Shown: piece by piece, positions 1 through 8,256 of the stretch | Layout: every line of letters starts with the position of its first letter | Numbering within the stretch: the first letter of the stretch is position 1 | Assembly: GCA_016763815.1 (NCBI GenBank) | Contig: JAESTB010000494.1 | Location: forward strand, 1-8,256 | Direction of reading: 5' to 3' | Source of the DNA: Arenicella sp. | Lineage (GTDB): Bacteria; Pseudomonadota; Gammaproteobacteria; Arenicellales; Arenicellaceae | Length of the DNA: 8,256 nt | Made by a program: the position numbers and the translations under genes | The notes under the pieces: generated by a model | Database searches by the model: none | Told to the model about the DNA's origin: nothing | The model's input: only the letters and a program-made list of their open reading frames with translations

Positions 1-2913
<2,913 letters not shown>

Positions 2914-2966
2914 CAAACCGTTGTAGCGATAATAAGAGAACTCAACAAGAGAAATAACGCAGACTT

Positions 2967-3428
2967 ATGAGCACTGAAACACTAGATTGTTATATTTTGC
3001 CCTCGGCAAAAATGCCATTGTTGCTGCCGGTTGAAACCATTTCAGAAGTGGTCGCTAAGCCCGAAATCGAGATGTTGACAAAAGCACCGGCGAATTGGAT
3101 GAAGGGGCATGTGAATTGGCGTAATCAGCGCTTACCAGTGGTTTCTTATGTAGGTCTCCATGATGCTAAATTGAAGGCTAAGAGTGCGTCTGCAGACGAT
3201 ACTTTGTTGGTTGTCCTAAACCCAATTCCTAATGCAGCACGAAAAACCTATTCAGGTTTACTCTGTCATGGTGAAGTAAAACGAATCACTGTGGAGCCCG
3301 ATATGGAGTTTGGTGAGGTGCCTGAAGATATGGATAAGCGCTATATTGAAGCGGTAGTTAAAATTGCTGGTACTGAATTTATTGTTCCAAGGCTAGTGGC
3401 GCTGGGTGTCGCGTTCTCATACTTCTAA
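2967..3428 (+). CDS. chpC: CheW-domain protein, ChpC-like adaptor of the Pil-Chp system
   Basis: This 153-residue protein is essentially a single CheW-like domain. Visible hallmarks are the N-terminal beta region with L-L-L-P-V-E and S-E-V-V (about 18-29), the N-W-R-N-Q-R-L-P-V-V segment around Trp51-Val59, and the closing hydrophobic strand ending at the C-terminus. There is no signal peptide or membrane segment, so it should be cytoplasmic. CheW proteins link chemoreceptors to the CheA-type kinase. It begins 53 bases after the kinase stop codon on the same strand, so the two are probably co-transcribed. In Pseudomonas aeruginosa a methylesterase gene (chpB) lies between chpA and chpC; none is present here. 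The ATG at 2967 is chosen because it starts the domain correctly, although only a weak, distant purine stretch (2947-2954) precedes it. The CheW assignment is firm; the ChpC rather than PilI identity rests on position and is less sure. Confidence 0.8.
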   Translation: MSTETLDCYILPSAKMPLLLPVETISEVVAKPEIEMLTKAPANWMKGHVNWRNQRLPVVSYVGLHDAKLKAKSASADDTLLVVLNPIPNAARKTYSGLLCHGEVKRITVEPDMEFGEVPEDMDKRYIEAVVKIAGTEFIVPRLVALGVAFSYF

Positions 3429-3503
3429 GCTCATTTTCTGTGTTTTTTGATTAGAATTTTCTGGTTCGGAGTTTGATGGTGCCCCGTGCGCCAATTCGGG
3501 CTG

Positions 3504-3542
3504 CTCGAAGACTGTTATTTGATTACTTTTTCGAGTTTTTTT
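3504..3542 (+). terminator. Possible Rho-independent terminator after the chp genes
   Basis: An 8-bp stem can form between 3504-3511 (CTCGAAGA) and 3528-3535 (TTTTCGAG), with one G-U pair and a 16-base loop, and seven T (3536-3542) follow directly. It lies about 75 bases past the CheW-gene stop on the same strand. The loop is large and the stem only moderately stable. A competing 6-bp hairpin, 3533-3538 with 3546-3551, overlaps its 3' side. Confidence 0.42.
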
Positions 3543-3626
3543 CTGAAACTCAACGCGCAGATAACACCGCACGTATTAGACCAACCTGCCGTATCACATT
3601 CTTTTAATAGCCTTATTCGATTGAGC

Positions 3627-3652
3627 AGTGCAAAAAAACAGTTATTTGCACT
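3627..3652. repeat. 8-bp inverted repeat upstream of tkt
   Basis: AGTGCAAA at 3627-3634 is mirrored by TTTGCACT at 3645-3652 with a 10-base A-rich centre. It sits about 130 bases before the tkt start in the region where a tkt promoter would be expected, so it could be an operator or an RNA hairpin. No T tract follows on either side that would make it a terminator. Its function is unknown. Confidence 0.4.
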
Positions 3653-3768
3653 CGCATTCAGGGCATCGATATTCAAATTTGTTATATTACGCGCTGTTCT
3701 TAGGCGCGGTGTGTGTCAGTCTGTTTCTGGCTCTACGACACTCGCCTAAATTTTCCAAATCTTTGCTC

Positions 3769-3774
3769 AAGGAG
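3769..3774 (+). promoter_or_regulatory. Ribosome binding site of tkt
   Basis: AAGGAG is a near-perfect Shine-Dalgarno sequence, with eight bases between it and the ATG at 3783. It fixes the tkt start. Confidence 0.85.
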
Positions 3775-3782
3775 CTACTCTC

Positions 3783-5780
3783 ATGTCGTCGACAAATCGC
3801 CAACAACTCGCTAACGCAATTCGCGTGCTCAGCGCTGACGCTGTTCAACAAGCTAATTCAGGCCATCCAGGTGCGCCAATGGGGATGGCCGATATTGCCG
3901 AAGTTCTATGGAATGATTTTTTGAGTCACAACCCGAAAAATCCGAACTGGCATGATAGAGATCGGTTTGTATTGTCTAATGGCCATGGCTCGATGTTGAT
4001 CTACTCCCTTCTTCACCTTACAGGATACGACTTAAGTGCGGCCGATTTAAAGAACTTCCGTCAACTTCATTCGAAGACACCGGGTCATCCCGAGTACGGT
4101 TACACCCCCGGAATCGAGACCACAACAGGCCCACTGGGGCAAGGTATTGCTAACGGCGTTGGCATGGCTATCGCGGAGAAAACACTAGCGGCCCAGTTTA
4201 ATACTGCCGAGCACACAATTGTTGATCATAATACTTATGTTTTTATGGGTGACGGTTGCATGATGGAAGGGCTCTCTCATGAAGCATGTTCTTTGGCTGG
4301 GACGCTCGGCCTGGGTAAGCTTGTTGCGTTCTGGGATGACAACGGAATCTCGATAGACGGTAATGTTGAAGGTTGGTTTACTGATGACACTCCCGCTCGG
4401 TTTAGAGCTTACGGCTGGCACGTGATTGACGCAGTGGATGGACATGATGCAGAGGCATTGCACGCCGCAATAACACAAGCAAAAGCTGAGACCTCTAAGC
4501 CCACTTTGGTGTGTTGTAAAACCGTTATTGGCAAGGGCTCGCCTAACAAAGAAGGCACTGAAAATTGTCATGGCGCACCTCTGGGTGCTGATGAAGTTAC
4601 CTTGGTGCGTGAGCAACTTGGTTGGGATGCGGCGCCATTTGAAGTGCCAGTTGATATTAAATCGGCTTGGGATGGTAGTGAGAAAGGAGCTGAGGCTGAG
4701 CAGGCATGGCAGGTGACCTTTGACGCATATCAAGCTGCAAACGCTGAGCAGGCGGCTGAATTTTTACGTCGTATGTCGGGTGATCTACCGGTAAACTGGG
4801 CCGAAGAGTCGGCCAAGCTAGTGATCCAAGCCGACCAAGCTGCGCAGACTATTGCGACACGCAAAGCAAGCTTAAATTCGTTAAACCAACTTGGCCCACT
4901 ATTGCCAGAATTAATCGGTGGGTCAGCCGATTTAGCCGGCTCAAACTACACAATTTGGAGCGGTTCTAAAGGCATTAGTGCCGATGATGCATCGGGTAAC
5001 TATTTGTACTTCGGCGTGCGAGAATTTGCCATGGCTACTATTTCAAACGGGATTACATTGCATGGGGGGTTCAAAACCTACGGCGCCACGTTCTTAGTGT
5101 TCGCTGACTACATGCGCAACGGCATGCGTATGTCAGCGTTAATGAAGCAGCCGGTGATCTATGTTTTGACACATGATTCAATCGGGCTGGGTGAGGACGG
5201 GCCTACCCATCAACCTGTTGAGCACGTCGCAAGTTTACGTCTAATTCCCAATATGTCACTATGGCGGCCGTGTGATGCGGTTGAGTCCTTGGTCGCATGG
5301 AAAGTTGCTATAGAGTCTCAAGACAAGCCTAGCAGCTTGGTATTTTCACGCCAAAATTTACCACATCAAGCTCGCGATGCTGAACAGTTAGCCAATATTG
5401 AAAAAGGCGGTTACGTGTTAAAAGATTGCGACGGCACGGCTGACGTAATTTTGATTGCCACGGGTTCAGAAGTAGCCTTAGCGATGGACTCTTGTATTGC
5501 GCTTGAGGCGCAGGGTAGAGCAGTTCGTGTGGTATCAATGCCCTCGACCGACTGTTTTGATGCTCAAGATGCAGCCTATAAAGGAAGCGTTCTTCCGCGC
5601 TCAGTGACTAAGCGTGTCGCGCTCGAAGCGGGCATTAGTGATTATTGGTACAAGTATGTTGGCCTTCAGGGCGCGGTGGTCGGTATGACCAGTTTTGGCG
5701 AATCGGCCCCTGCTGATCAGTTGTTTGAGCATTTTGGTTTTACCGTTGACAATGTTGTCAAAACTGTCAATAAGCTGTAA
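3783..5780 (+). CDS. tkt: Transketolase
   Basis: This complete 665-residue protein is close in length to Escherichia coli TktA (663). Transketolase moves two-carbon units between sugar phosphates in the non-oxidative pentose phosphate pathway using thiamine diphosphate and a divalent metal, in the cytoplasm. Key residues are all present: His28 in the S-G-H-P-G-A-P-M-G motif, the S-N-G-H-G-S motif, the G-P-L-G-Q-G loop, the ThDP/metal motif starting G-D-G (Asp157) and ending at Asn187 (D-D-N-G-I-S-I-D-G), the N-C-H-G-A-P-L-G motif, catalytic Glu414 in V-R-E-F-A-M, and His464/His476 in the T-H-D-S-I-G-L-G-E-D-G-P-T-H-Q segment. These sit two to three residues later than in the E. coli enzyme. 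The domain order (PP, Pyr, C-terminal) is normal. The start has a strong ribosome binding site. pgk follows after 55 bases on the same strand, so the two are probably one transcript. Nothing in the protein looks unusual. Confidence 0.98.
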   Translation: MSSTNRQQLANAIRVLSADAVQQANSGHPGAPMGMADIAEVLWNDFLSHNPKNPNWHDRDRFVLSNGHGSMLIYSLLHLTGYDLSAADLKNFRQLHSKTPGHPEYGYTPGIETTTGPLGQGIANGVGMAIAEKTLAAQFNTAEHTIVDHNTYVFMGDGCMMEGLSHEACSLAGTLGLGKLVAFWDDNGISIDGNVEGWFTDDTPARFRAYGWHVIDAVDGHDAEALHAAITQAKAETSKPTLVCCKTVIGKGSPNKEGTENCHGAPLGADEVTLVREQLGWDAAPFEVPVDIKSAWDGSEKGAEAEQAWQVTFDAYQAANAEQAAEFLRRMSGDLPVNWAEESAKLVIQADQAAQTIATRKASLNSLNQLGPLLPELIGGSADLAGSNYTIWSGSKGISADDASGNYLYFGVREFAMATISNGITLHGGFKTYGATFLVFADYMRNGMRMSALMKQPVIYVLTHDSIGLGEDGPTHQPVEHVASLRLIPNMSLWRPCDAVESLVAWKVAIESQDKPSSLVFSRQNLPHQARDAEQLANIEKGGYVLKDCDGTADVILIATGSEVALAMDSCIALEAQGRAVRVVSMPSTDCFDAQDAAYKGSVLPRSVTKRVALEAGISDYWYKYVGLQGAVVGMTSFGESAPADQLFEHFGFTVDNVVKTVNKL

Positions 5781-5797
5781 CTAGCTTTACAGCTTAT
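5770..5797 (+). repeat. Perfect 11-bp hairpin overlapping the tkt stop codon
   Basis: ATAAGCTGTAA (5770-5780) and TTACAGCTTAT (5787-5797) form an uninterrupted 11-bp stem with a six-base loop. The left arm includes the last tkt codons and the TAA stop. No T tract follows, so it is not a standard terminator. A role in mRNA stability, processing or partial attenuation between tkt and pgk is possible (inference). Confidence 0.6.
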
Positions 5798-5822
5798 AAC
5801 TTCAATACTTATAACCTCAATA
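5793..5822 (+). repeat. 15-bp tandem duplication in the tkt-pgk spacer
   Basis: CTTATAACTTCAATA (5793-5807) is directly followed by CTTATAACCTCAATA (5808-5822), identical but for one base. The first copy overlaps the right arm of the preceding hairpin; the second ends 13 bases before the pgk start codon. It looks like a local duplication from replication slippage. Confidence 0.85.
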
Positions 5823-5835
5823 ATAGATCGCCCAA

Positions 5836-7017
5836 ATGAACGTACTTCGTATGCAAGACCTAAACCTCGCCGGTAAGCGAGTTCTGATTCGCCAAGATCT
5901 TAATGTTCCAATGAAAGACGGCAGTGTGAGTAATGATGCGCGTATTCGGGCATCGCTCGCAACCATAAGGCTGGCGTTGGAAAAGGGTGCTAAGGTAATG
6001 TTGATGTCTCATCTTGGGCGGCCTACTGAAGGCCAGGCCGATGAGGCATTTACACTTCAACCGATTGCGTCCCGACTTAGCGAGCTCTTAGGCAAAGCTG
6101 TTCGCCTTGAGAGAGATTGGCTGGACGGTATTGAACTGAGTGATGGTGAGATTGTTTTGTGTGAAAATGTACGGTTTAATGTCGGTGAAAAGGCCGATGA
6201 CGAATCGTTATCAAGGACCATGGCTCGCTTGTGCGATGTGTTTGTAATGGACGCGTTTGGCACAGCGCACCGGGCGCAAGCGTCTACTCATGGAGTGGCG
6301 AAGTATGCACCGATTGCGTGCGCGGGGCCGTTGTTAAGCAATGAGTTAACAGCACTGACAAAAGCCTTACATGAACCTGCTAGGCCGATTGTCGCAATTG
6401 TTGGAGGTTCTAAAGTTTCTACAAAGTTGACGGTGCTTGATGCGCTCTCGAGCAAGGTTGACCAACTGATTGTCGGGGGTGGCATTGCTAATACGTTCAT
6501 TGCCGCGGCTGGCAATGAGGTTGGTAAGTCATTGTGTGAACACGATTTAGAAGATCAGGCGAATGAGTTGACGCGTAAAGTTCAGCAAGCCAATGGAAAT
6601 ATACCGATACCAACTGTTGTGGTGTGCGGGAAAGAGTTTTCTGAAACTGCTGAAGCGATTACCAAGCCTTTGAGTGACGTTGTCTCTGACGATATGATTT
6701 TCGACATTGGCCCAGATACCTCTGAACAATTTTCAGCATTACTGAAAAATGCCGGAACAATCGTATGGAATGGACCGGTTGGCGTATTTGAATTTGACCA
6801 ATTTGGCGGCGGCACTAAGGCACTTGCCTATGCAATTGCTGAGTCATCAGCGTTCTCGATTGCCGGCGGTGGCGATACGGTAGCGGCTATTGACAAGTAT
6901 GGAGTTGCTGACGATATTTCTTATATCTCGACTGGTGGAGGTGCGTTTTTAGAGTTTCTCGAGGGTAAGACTTTGCCTGCGGTGAGTATTCTTGAGCAGC
7001 GAGCCGCAGACGTTTAG
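5836..7017 (+). CDS. pgk: Phosphoglycerate kinase
   Basis: This complete 393-residue protein is near the usual bacterial length (about 387-395). The enzyme transfers phosphate between 1,3-bisphosphoglycerate and ADP in glycolysis, reversibly in gluconeogenesis, as a cytoplasmic monomer. Substrate-binding residues of the N-terminal domain are visible: Asp21 and Asn23 in the R-Q-D-L-N-V-P signature, His59-Arg62 in H-L-G-R-P, and Arg113 in E-N-V-R-F-N. The nucleotide domain shows G-G-S-K-V-S-T-K (Lys193), the N-G-P-V-G-V-F-E motif (Glu319), and G-G-G-D-T (344-348). The ATG at 5836 gives the expected family N-terminus, although no clear Shine-Dalgarno sequence precedes it, so translation may depend on coupling or on message shared with tkt. 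In many gammaproteobacteria an epd or gap gene precedes pgk and fba or pyk follows; neither occurs here. The protein itself looks ordinary. Confidence 0.98.
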   Translation: MNVLRMQDLNLAGKRVLIRQDLNVPMKDGSVSNDARIRASLATIRLALEKGAKVMLMSHLGRPTEGQADEAFTLQPIASRLSELLGKAVRLERDWLDGIELSDGEIVLCENVRFNVGEKADDESLSRTMARLCDVFVMDAFGTAHRAQASTHGVAKYAPIACAGPLLSNELTALTKALHEPARPIVAIVGGSKVSTKLTVLDALSSKVDQLIVGGGIANTFIAAAGNEVGKSLCEHDLEDQANELTRKVQQANGNIPIPTVVVCGKEFSETAEAITKPLSDVVSDDMIFDIGPDTSEQFSALLKNAGTIVWNGPVGVFEFDQFGGGTKALAYAIAESSAFSIAGGGDTVAAIDKYGVADDISYISTGGGAFLEFLEGKTLPAVSILEQRAADV

Positions 7018-7058
7018 CGGGTATCTGTTCAAAGTTGTTACTGCAAATAATGGACAGG

Positions 7059-7107
7059 CGTCTATTTTTTAAGGGGTGTAGTGAAAAAAATAGACCATTT
7101 ATAGACG
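7059..7107. repeat. Inverted and direct repeat cluster (GTCTAT / ATAGAC)
   Basis: GTCTATTTTTT (7060-7070) and AAAAAATAGAC (7085-7095) are perfect 11-bp inverted repeats around a 14-base centre. ATAGAC recurs at 7101-7106, exactly 11 bases after the copy at 7090-7095, and ATAGACG (7101-7107) is also the inverse of CGTCTAT (7059-7065). The T run is on the inner 5' side and the A run on the inner 3' side, the reverse of a terminator, so a protein-binding site or RNA structure is more likely. Function unknown. Confidence 0.6.
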
Positions 7108-7306
7108 ATTGTCGCCTTGAATCATGGGTGTTGCCGGTTCAAAATTGATGTGAAGGTTAGGCCGAATGTGTTGTGGGGTTAATGTTAGCGCGATATCGGC
7201 TTATTATTGGTTGGCGCGCGGCTCAACTTAAGGTCGAGTATGCGTGGTCTATTTGGGGAATCCAAGGGGATTGATGGCAAGAGAACCTTTGGTGCGGTAT
7301 AGAAAC

Positions 7307-7312
7307 AAGGGG
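7307..7312 (+). promoter_or_regulatory. Ribosome binding site favouring the start at 7319
   Basis: AAGGGG lies six bases before the ATG at 7319 and nine before the adjacent ATG at 7322. The rival in-frame ATG at 7274 has AGGGGA at 7265-7270 only three bases upstream, which is too close, so 7319 or 7322 is preferred. Confidence 0.55.
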
Positions 7313-7318
7313 TTATTC

Positions 7319-8256
7319 ATGATGCGTTGTCTTACTGAGGAGAGCCATTTTAAGAGGACGGATATCTCAAAAAAGGTTAGGCATAGGGTTGCGAGACTGG
7401 GGGGGGCGACGTTTGTTCTAGTGGCATTGATTGCATTAGCCAGCGTTGTAAATGCTAATGCGAGTGCCTTGGGGATCGGTGCGGCCAACGATGGTAGCCG
7501 AGCTAGAGTATTTGACTTTGAGGGTGTAGCCCTGACAGATCTACGCCGCGAGCGTGACATTGAAAGCGAAGATGAAGCGTTTTTAGATGTTGCCGAATTG
7601 AAAGCGACACCATCGTTTGGGGTAACAAGCATTGGTGCCACAGCTCAGAATTCCGGAGCTTCAGGTCAGCAGCAATCGCAACAAACTATAGCGACTTTAA
7701 CTGAGATTGTTGACAACCTTTCGCAGCAATTATCTCGTAAAGATCAAAAAATAGAATTCTTGGAGAAGCAAATATACGAGCTTAAAAGTAAGATCGGCGA
7801 AGATGTGCCTGTCGGATCGCTGGCCTTGGCACCAGTTCAGCCGCCTCTGCTAAGCGAGGTCGGAAACGTATCGACTAACGCCCTTGCAGTTGAATCATCT
7901 GCGCCAGCTAATCAAACCGCCCCTCTCTGGCCGTGGCTGTCGTTATGCTTTTTTGCCTTGAGTTCATCAATCTATCTAATGCGAGCACGTCTCTACACTC
8001 TGGGGCAGTCGTTAAACTTGTTTGGCTTTAATGATCAGTTAGAGTTTAATAGCGTCGCGGAGCAAACCCTAAGTCATAGAGATCTTGAGGTTTATCGGCA
8101 GTCTAAACTAAGGTCGACAGAAGCTCATAGCCCAAAGTCTAAGATTCAAAGCCCAACAGATGATGTTATCACTGGTGCCATCGAAACGAGCATGGCGGAC
8201 CGGGAGATCTTCGAGGATATCTCATATCTCGGCTTAAGCGATGATGGTTCTTATGA
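7319..8256 (+). CDS. Bitopic coiled-coil membrane protein of FimV/TspA-like layout, 5' part (runs off window end)
   Basis: The frame is open from 7319 to the window edge, 312 codons without a stop. Residues 1-26 are polar and basic (K-K-V-R-H-R-V-A-R); 28-46 form a hydrophobic segment followed by A-N-A-S-A-L-G-I-G, a plausible signal-peptidase site with a mature end like the A-L-G-L-G of FimV proteins. Residues 117-122 are Gln/Ser rich. A regular coiled coil follows, with Ile/Leu/Val at 124, 127, 131, 134, 138, 145, 148, 152, 155 and 159 in heptad spacing. A Pro/Ala/Ser linker (163-202) leads to a second membrane segment, about 203-221, followed by M-R-A-R-L; the basic side suggests the remainder is cytoplasmic. 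The end is Ser/Asp rich and acidic from about 281. Family knowledge: FimV has a periplasmic LysM region, coiled coil, one membrane helix and an acidic cytoplasmic part with TPR motifs, and it organises type IV pilus machinery at the pole. No LysM motif is seen here, and any TPR part would lie beyond the window, so FimV kinship is only a suggestion. An ATG at 7274 would add 15 residues. Confidence 0.72.
   Translation, partial: MMRCLTEESHFKRTDISKKVRHRVARLGGATFVLVALIALASVVNANASALGIGAANDGSRARVFDFEGVALTDLRRERDIESEDEAFLDVAELKATPSFGVTSIGATAQNSGASGQQQSQQTIATLTEIVDNLSQQLSRKDQKIEFLEKQIYELKSKIGEDVPVGSLALAPVQPPLLSEVGNVSTNALAVESSAPANQTAPLWPWLSLCFFALSSSIYLMRARLYTLGQSLNLFGFNDQLEFNSVAEQTLSHRDLEVYRQSKLRSTEAHSPKSKIQSPTDDVITGAIETSMADREIFEDISYLGLSDDGSY
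7399..7406 (+). repeat. G8 homopolymer tract inside the signal-segment coding region
   Basis: Eight consecutive G encode the Leu27-Gly28-Gly29-Ala30 stretch just before the hydrophobic core of the first membrane segment. Such tracts slip during replication in some bacteria and a one-base change would shift the frame of this gene, so it is a possible on/off switch or a possible sequencing-error site. The frame downstream is long and structured, which supports eight G as the coding state. Confidence 0.9.

Larger units (their letters stand above)
3429..3782. other. Non-coding gap between the chp genes and tkt
   Basis: These 354 bases hold no convincing gene. From left to right I see a T-rich stretch just after the CheW gene (including six T at 3445-3450, without a clear stem), a possible terminator at 3504-3542, an 8-bp inverted repeat at 3627-3652, an isolated TATATT at 3683-3688 that matches five of six bases of a -10 element but lacks a recognisable -35 at normal spacing, and the tkt ribosome binding site at 3769-3774. 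The gap separates two functionally unrelated gene groups, so a tkt promoter is expected here, but I cannot place it with confidence. Confidence 0.7.
7018..7318. other. Non-coding gap between pgk and the membrane-protein gene
   Basis: These 301 bases hold no convincing gene. No GC-rich stem with a trailing T tract follows pgk. At 7059-7107 lies a cluster of inverted and direct repeats. A seven-codon open frame (GTG 7081 to TAG 7102-7104) follows an AAGGGG at 7071-7076, and a 20-codon frame runs from ATG 7240 to TAG 7300-7302; both are too short to judge. The frame of the next gene is open from 7232, with an in-frame ATG at 7274 as an alternative start. I cannot place a promoter. Confidence 0.65.

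Noticed and set aside
3683..3688. TATATT as the -10 element of a tkt promoter
   Set aside because: No plausible -35 hexamer lies 16-18 bases upstream, so it is mentioned only within the gap description.
3486..3924. Two overlapping + strand frames (3486-3749 and 3628-3924) in and past the chp-tkt gap
   Set aside because: Both have GTG starts without ribosome binding sites and no recognisable family; the second runs into the tkt coding region in another frame.
4185..4733. Antisense 182-codon frame inside tkt
   Set aside because: It lies wholly opposite a complete, conserved transketolase, with no recognisable domain.
7060..7095. Inverted repeat after pgk considered as a pgk terminator
   Set aside because: The T run is inside the 5' arm and the A run inside the 3' arm, and no T tract follows the stem, so the polarity is wrong on both strands.
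7249..7641. Antisense 130-codon frame over the start of the membrane-protein gene
   Set aside because: It is a low-complexity Ser/Ala/Arg composition opposite a + strand frame with a signal segment, a coiled coil and a good ribosome binding site.

Overview
The window looks like chromosomal DNA from a gammaproteobacterium, possibly marine, of moderate base composition. I infer this from the ChpA-type chemosensory kinase of twitching motility, the tkt-pgk pairing and the style of the proteins; no rRNA or other taxonomic marker is present. All convincing genes lie on the + strand. I see no tRNA, rRNA, CRISPR array, insertion sequence or prophage gene.

Layout. (1) Positions 1-3428 hold the end of a type IV pilus chemosensory (Pil-Chp) cluster. 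It contains the C-terminal 970 residues of a large hybrid histidine kinase (ChpA) and a small CheW-domain protein (ChpC-like). The window opens inside a (CCAGAG)n microsatellite that encodes a Pro-Glu linker just before the last HPt domain of ChpA. (2) Positions 3429-3782 are a 354-base non-coding gap with a possible Rho-independent terminator, an inverted repeat and a good ribosome binding site for the next gene. (3) Positions 3783-7017 carry complete tkt (transketolase) and pgk (phosphoglycerate kinase), separated by 55 bases that contain a perfect hairpin over the tkt stop codon and a 15-bp tandem duplication. The epd/gap gene often found between these two genes in related bacteria is absent. 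(4) Positions 7018-7318 are non-coding, with an 11-bp inverted repeat and an 11-bp-spaced ATAGAC direct repeat. (5) From 7319 to the window end runs a gene with no visible stop. It encodes a protein with an N-terminal signal or anchor segment, a regular periplasmic coiled coil, a second membrane segment and a polar, finally acidic, C-terminal part. The layout resembles FimV/TspA-type pilus hub proteins, but the LysM-type N-terminal region is not recognisable.

How they work together. ChpA and the CheW protein would form one signalling array core controlling type IV pili. tkt and pgk are housekeeping genes of the pentose phosphate pathway and glycolysis/gluconeogenesis, probably co-transcribed. 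The last gene may belong to pilus or cell-pole biology, but that rests on architecture alone. I see no clearly undescribed multi-gene system. The points most worth a second look are the partial FimV-like gene with its G8 tract, the Pro-Glu microsatellite in chpA, and the repeat structures in the tkt-pgk spacer and upstream of the last gene.
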